This document shows positions 60,565 to 64,000 of a stretch of DNA of 64,000 nucleotides, piece after piece. Each line of letters starts with the position of its first letter. Position 1 is the first letter of the stretch. A model generated the notes under the pieces. It was given only the letters and a program-made list of their open reading frames with translations. It did not search any database and was not told the origin of the DNA. This DNA is from Euryodendron excelsum (taxonomy: Eukaryota > Streptophyta > Magnoliopsida > Ericales > Pentaphylacaceae): NCBI GenBank assembly GCA_033060915.1, contig CM065383.1, positions 9,330,001 to 9,394,000 on the forward strand. Direction: 5' to 3'. Position numbers and translations under genes: made by a program.

Positions 60565-61887
60565 TCATGCCGGGGAATCAAATTGCAGAGGTGACACAAA
60601 CGAAGAATTCTGCAAGTTCAAGTGTACGAATCCATAATTGCGAAGCACCTGATTATCGGCGAAATTCAAAGCCCTCTCCATTCCCTTCCAGCAAGATTCC
60701 GAGCCGTACGTCGGGTTATAGTGTCCGCTGCATGGCTGACACCCCGTGAAGTGGGTGATGAACGGCCGCCTCCACCCACCATTCCCGTCGTAAATGCCCT
60801 TCAGATAAGGCTCCCTCATTGCTCCGTAGCTTTCGCTCACCTTCTCCCCTCGCCGCCTCCTCAACCCACTCGCCGCCTTCTCCATCGCCCTGTACTTGTC
60901 GCCGATGTTATCCAGACCGTCCACTATTCCCACCCAATACCCAGAGAAACTGTAATCGTTCTCTATGTAAACTTTTTCCCCCCACTTCTTCTCCGTCAGC
61001 ATCAAATACACCAGAGCCGATTGTTCGTCCAATCCCGGAAATAACTTGTCCGTAATCGTTGATCTTACGATTTCTGCCAATTTTTCATGATTCGGATTGA
61101 GGGGACTAAAGCTCGCCCAGGCTTCAATGAGATCGATTGACCACTGACAGTTCCTGATCAAGATTATTCCGGTGTTCAAACCCAACCAGCTTTTCTTCTC
61201 GTAAATCATGTTCTCCCAGCCGTTGATTACGAGATTGTGATTTCGGTACTTTTCAAACGGTAGTTTAAATTCCATGTCTGTGAGTACAGCGTCGGAGTCA
61301 AGCCACCAAATCCACTCGGCCTCCGGGTGAGCCACCATGGCGGCTCTCACCGGTGGGAGCTTCGCCCAAACCGACAGCATTTTTGAGTGCAGGAAGGCGT
61401 TGTTGTAGAAGATATCGTAGCCGTGGATTCGACAGTAGTCAACTTTGTTCTTAAACAGTCTCAAAAGCAAGTGATCGCCGATGAGATTCTCGCATGGTGG
61501 CGGCTGTGATCCCGTCACGATGACTACCCGGTCGACTACTGCGCCGGTGGCGAAGGACGGATGACGCTTCAGCCACTCTCGTCTCTTCTCATCCCAATTT
61601 TTCACCGGCGAACCGAACGAGTAGCTGAGTGTTGGATCATCGTAAAATGTTTTCTCCGGTGGGTCCTTAGCATCCTGCAAACCGGCGGCGCAACCCCGTG
61701 CGGTATTGACGCGGCGGTCTGAGGCTACTGGGTTTTTGAGCTTTGTCAGGGCTGAAACATTAGCCCAAGGGTCGATGAAGGACCATAGCACACAAACCAT
61801 TAGAAAAGAAATAACTGCGCCACCAAGAAGAGACCAATCTCTGAGAAACGACAACGCTTTGCTCTGGACTGTGGTAGTTTTCGCCAT
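60565..61887 (-). CDS. GT34 glycosyltransferase, galactomannan galactosyltransferase type
   Basis: A 440-residue type II Golgi membrane protein. A short N-terminal tail and one transmembrane segment (about residues 17-37, LSLLGGAVISFLMVCVLWSF) are followed by a stem and the GT34 domain. VVIVTGSQPPPCEN (120-133) starts the catalytic part. WIWWLDSDAVLTDMEF (192-207) contains the D-S-D motif (197-199) that binds Mn2+ and the UDP-sugar. NLVINGWENMIYEKKSWLGLNTG (218-240), GLDEQSALVY, PFITHFTGCQPCSGHYNP and ALNFADNQVLRNYGF follow. GT34 holds xyloglucan xylosyltransferases and galactomannan alpha-1,6-galactosyltransferases; the wording here fits the latter (Arabidopsis GT6/GT7, MUCI10). It would add galactose to mannan chains of hemicellulose or mucilage. 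Single exon, complete. Confidence 0.92.
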   Translation of the reverse strand: MAKTTTVQSKALSFLRDWSLLGGAVISFLMVCVLWSFIDPWANVSALTKLKNPVASDRRVNTARGCAAGLQDAKDPPEKTFYDDPTLSYSFGSPVKNWDEKRREWLKRHPSFATGAVVDRVVIVTGSQPPPCENLIGDHLLLRLFKNKVDYCRIHGYDIFYNNAFLHSKMLSVWAKLPPVRAAMVAHPEAEWIWWLDSDAVLTDMEFKLPFEKYRNHNLVINGWENMIYEKKSWLGLNTGIILIRNCQWSIDLIEAWASFSPLNPNHEKLAEIVRSTITDKLFPGLDEQSALVYLMLTEKKWGEKVYIENDYSFSGYWVGIVDGLDNIGDKYRAMEKAASGLRRRRGEKVSESYGAMREPYLKGIYDGNGGWRRPFITHFTGCQPCSGHYNPTYGSESCWKGMERALNFADNQVLRNYGFVHLNLQNSSFVSPLQFDSPA

Positions 61888-64000
61888 AGTTGATGTCTCT
61901 TGCTGAGATACCTCGAGCTTCCCAAGTCAGCAACTCTTGGGCAATAGTTGCCATCAAGAGGCAAATTGTTTTAGAAATTATTTCATTTGGTTCACTCACT
62001 GAACAGTGCGTTAGTATGTGAATAATAAAAAAATGAGTAATCTATGCAAACCAAAATCTGGTACCCATTATCGATGTGCTATAACGTAATGTGTTGAGAG
62101 CCGATCATTTCTAAACATAAAATCCTTTACTTTGGGCTTAGAGATAACGAATCGGTTTTGTCTAAATTCTAACAAACCTGTTTCATATCCCGACCTTAAT
62201 AAAAAAAATCTTTCACACACCCGGTCTCATACTCGGGTTGAACCATACAATTTTGTACAAGGGCGGACCCAAAAGGGATCAAGTGGAGGCAGTTGTCTTT
62301 ACTGGATTAGTTATTTTTACTGTTTTCATAAAAAAATTTATGTGTATTTATCTAATTCTAGGTTATAAGAACTCCTATTGAATTTATAAAAATTTATATT
62401 TGCCTTATTCTAGATTTAGTCATATTTATATTTACCCCCATTGATATCACTAAATTTGGGACGAAAAATATACGTATTTAATCAACTCTTTATTATTTAA
62501 CTAAATAAGCAACACCATTTCAATTAGCCTTTTATTTTATATATCCATAGACTCTTGGTTATCTAAAATTTTAAAATTCTTTCTTGAAAGTTTGAATGTT
62601 AACAGTCAAATCTGGGTTAAGGTTTCTTTGTAGGATTTTTATGTATAATTTTTGTACATAGGCGATGCTCCTTCTTCGGTGTTTTTAAGATAATTATCTC
62701 TTTATTTATAAATAAATATATATACATATATATAGATATTGTCAATTATAAAAAATTTCATTTATAATTTTATGTAAATTTTATCCCTACTGAACAAAAA
62801 TTCTAAATCCACCCATGATCTTATACCCTTTTATGTTCAAATCGAGTCGGGTTGGGTTAACTCTCATGATTCTTATTTTTTATTTAGTATATAAACAATA
62901 TTTTTCTAATCTCGTATATTTTTAAAATAACAATGAATTTACATGACAAAAGGTATACAATACTTTGTTTTATAATATTTATATGCATATAAGTGCTATT
63001 TATGTATTAGTATAGTATAATATAGATATTTTAGTTATTTTGAAACATAATTGGGCCCAGTTTTGTTCTTTCAGTTTCAAATTTTGTTTCTTCCCCCACA
63101 ACCCACTCCATACCCTTCCCATTAGAGTTGGGTTGGGGCAGGTCGGGGGCTCGCTTCTTAGGTCAAATTACCATCCCTATTTAGGGGTCATAATTTTACA
63201 AATGCTATTAATTACAATATCATTGGAATGAGATTTCTGTAAAAAAAAAATAAAAATTTTCAAAAGAAAAATTATAAACTGTTATAAAATTAGAGAAATA
63301 TAACTCAACATAAGACATAGTAAAAGTAATTCGTAATGAAATGTCAAATATTTCTTAGATTAGTTCTTTATCTTCTTGGTCATCTACGACTTTATTATAT
63401 TATAAGAAAAAATATAAATACAATGTCTCGTAATATTTGTCTAGAGCCTTTACTTTGCCTCTCATTTTTTTTCCCTTCTCTTCTCTTTCTTTTCTCTCTT
63501 CATTTTCTCTCTTCTTCTTCTTTTTTTTATGCATTTTCTCCAGCTCTATATATAGACCAAAAAAACATACAGTAATAAAAGAAAACCATCAATGCTTACA
63601 TTATTACTATAAAAATAATTTATGAACAGTTATTTTACTGTTTCAATAACATATACGATCCAAGTACTTTATTAAAACATAATCTTTGATTACGGATCAC
63701 TTGATCATTCGAATGACACGGAGGTTTTTTCCGTGGTTGGTCTTTGCATCCCAGATGTAAACATTCGGCTGAAACAAAGGCTTTAAAGAACCATTATTGG
63801 AAATGGATTATTAATATTATTATTAGCTTTATTCTTTAGCTTTTTTATTGGATGCCATGGTCAAACTTCACATAAAGTATCTGGGAATAAGCGTTCAGAT
63901 GAATCATGTCGTTTTGAAAATTCAGAGACTATTCTAATTAGAAAGTAATTGTATGTCACGGCTTGATTTTTGCATTATATCTCAATCTCCGGTAGCGTAT
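61888..64000. other. Upstream region of the GT34 gene and AT-rich spacer
   Basis: The first few hundred bases are the 5' UTR and promoter of the minus-strand GT34 gene. The rest has no supported gene. A possible nonautonomous element lies at 62256-62817; poly-T and TTC runs at 63460-63540 give low-complexity frames only. Confidence 0.6.
62256..62817. mobile_element. Possible nonautonomous transposon
   Basis: The left end ACAAGGGCGGACCCAAAAG and the reverse complement of the right end (TCATGGGTGGATTTAGAATT) are weakly similar inverted repeats. GGGCGGACCC is a phrase common at the ends of plant repeats. No target duplication was found. Confidence 0.3.

Overview
The window is nuclear DNA from a flowering plant, most likely a woody eudicot; I cannot name the species. 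Evidence for this is the set of plant genes (a VQ-motif protein, a PUB30/31-type U-box ligase with ARM-like repeats, a GT34 cell-wall glycosyltransferase, a RUVBL2 helicase with a plant telo-box), GT-AG introns in a very AT-rich background, pyrimidine-rich leaders, and a large load of plant-type mobile DNA. There is nothing bacterial, no CRISPR array and no operon. The genes are independent transcription units and do not form a pathway.

Layout. 1-10.1 kb: gene-free, AT-rich, with tandem duplications, a GA microsatellite, a fold-back element with a 5-bp target duplication (8081-8400) and a small inverted-repeat element (9027-9187). 10.1-10.7 kb: VQ-motif gene (minus). 12.7-13.2 kb: inverted-repeat element with a second copy at 26.9-27.4 kb. 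14.3-17.8 kb: dead LINE whose endonuclease part is inverted relative to its RT/RNase H part, as twin priming produces. 18.0-19.0 kb: a mitochondrial atp1 fragment (NUMT) between two copies of a small repeat, then a complete SINE with 16-bp target duplications. 22.8-24.2 kb: U-box E3 ligase (minus) with a probable 5'-UTR intron. 26-33 kb: AT-rich spacer with repeats. 33.6-34.0 kb: small unrecognised plant protein (plus). 36.3-37.7 kb: four-exon gene for a basic 163-residue protein (plus). 41.0-44.3 kb: two-exon RUVBL2/Reptin gene (plus), with a MITE in its intron.

46.27-56.36 kb: a complete but decayed Ty3/Gypsy LTR retrotransposon of Tat-lineage type. It has two LTRs, a TTTAT target duplication, gag-protease-RT-RNase H-integrase on the plus strand, a 61-62 bp tandem repeat, and a spliced antisense gene with its own TATA box in front of the 3' LTR. 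56.80-59.43 kb: a probable 2.6-kb solo LTR of another Gypsy element (TSD TATCA). 60.6-61.9 kb: GT34 glycosyltransferase (minus). The rest, to 64 kb, is AT-rich spacer.

The features best worth a second look are the antisense transcription unit inside the retrotransposon, the NUMT decayed by C-to-T/G-to-A changes, the twin-primed LINE, the fold-back element, the solo LTR, the SINE family, and the stacked hairpins in intron 3 of the four-exon gene. I found no convincing wholly new system.
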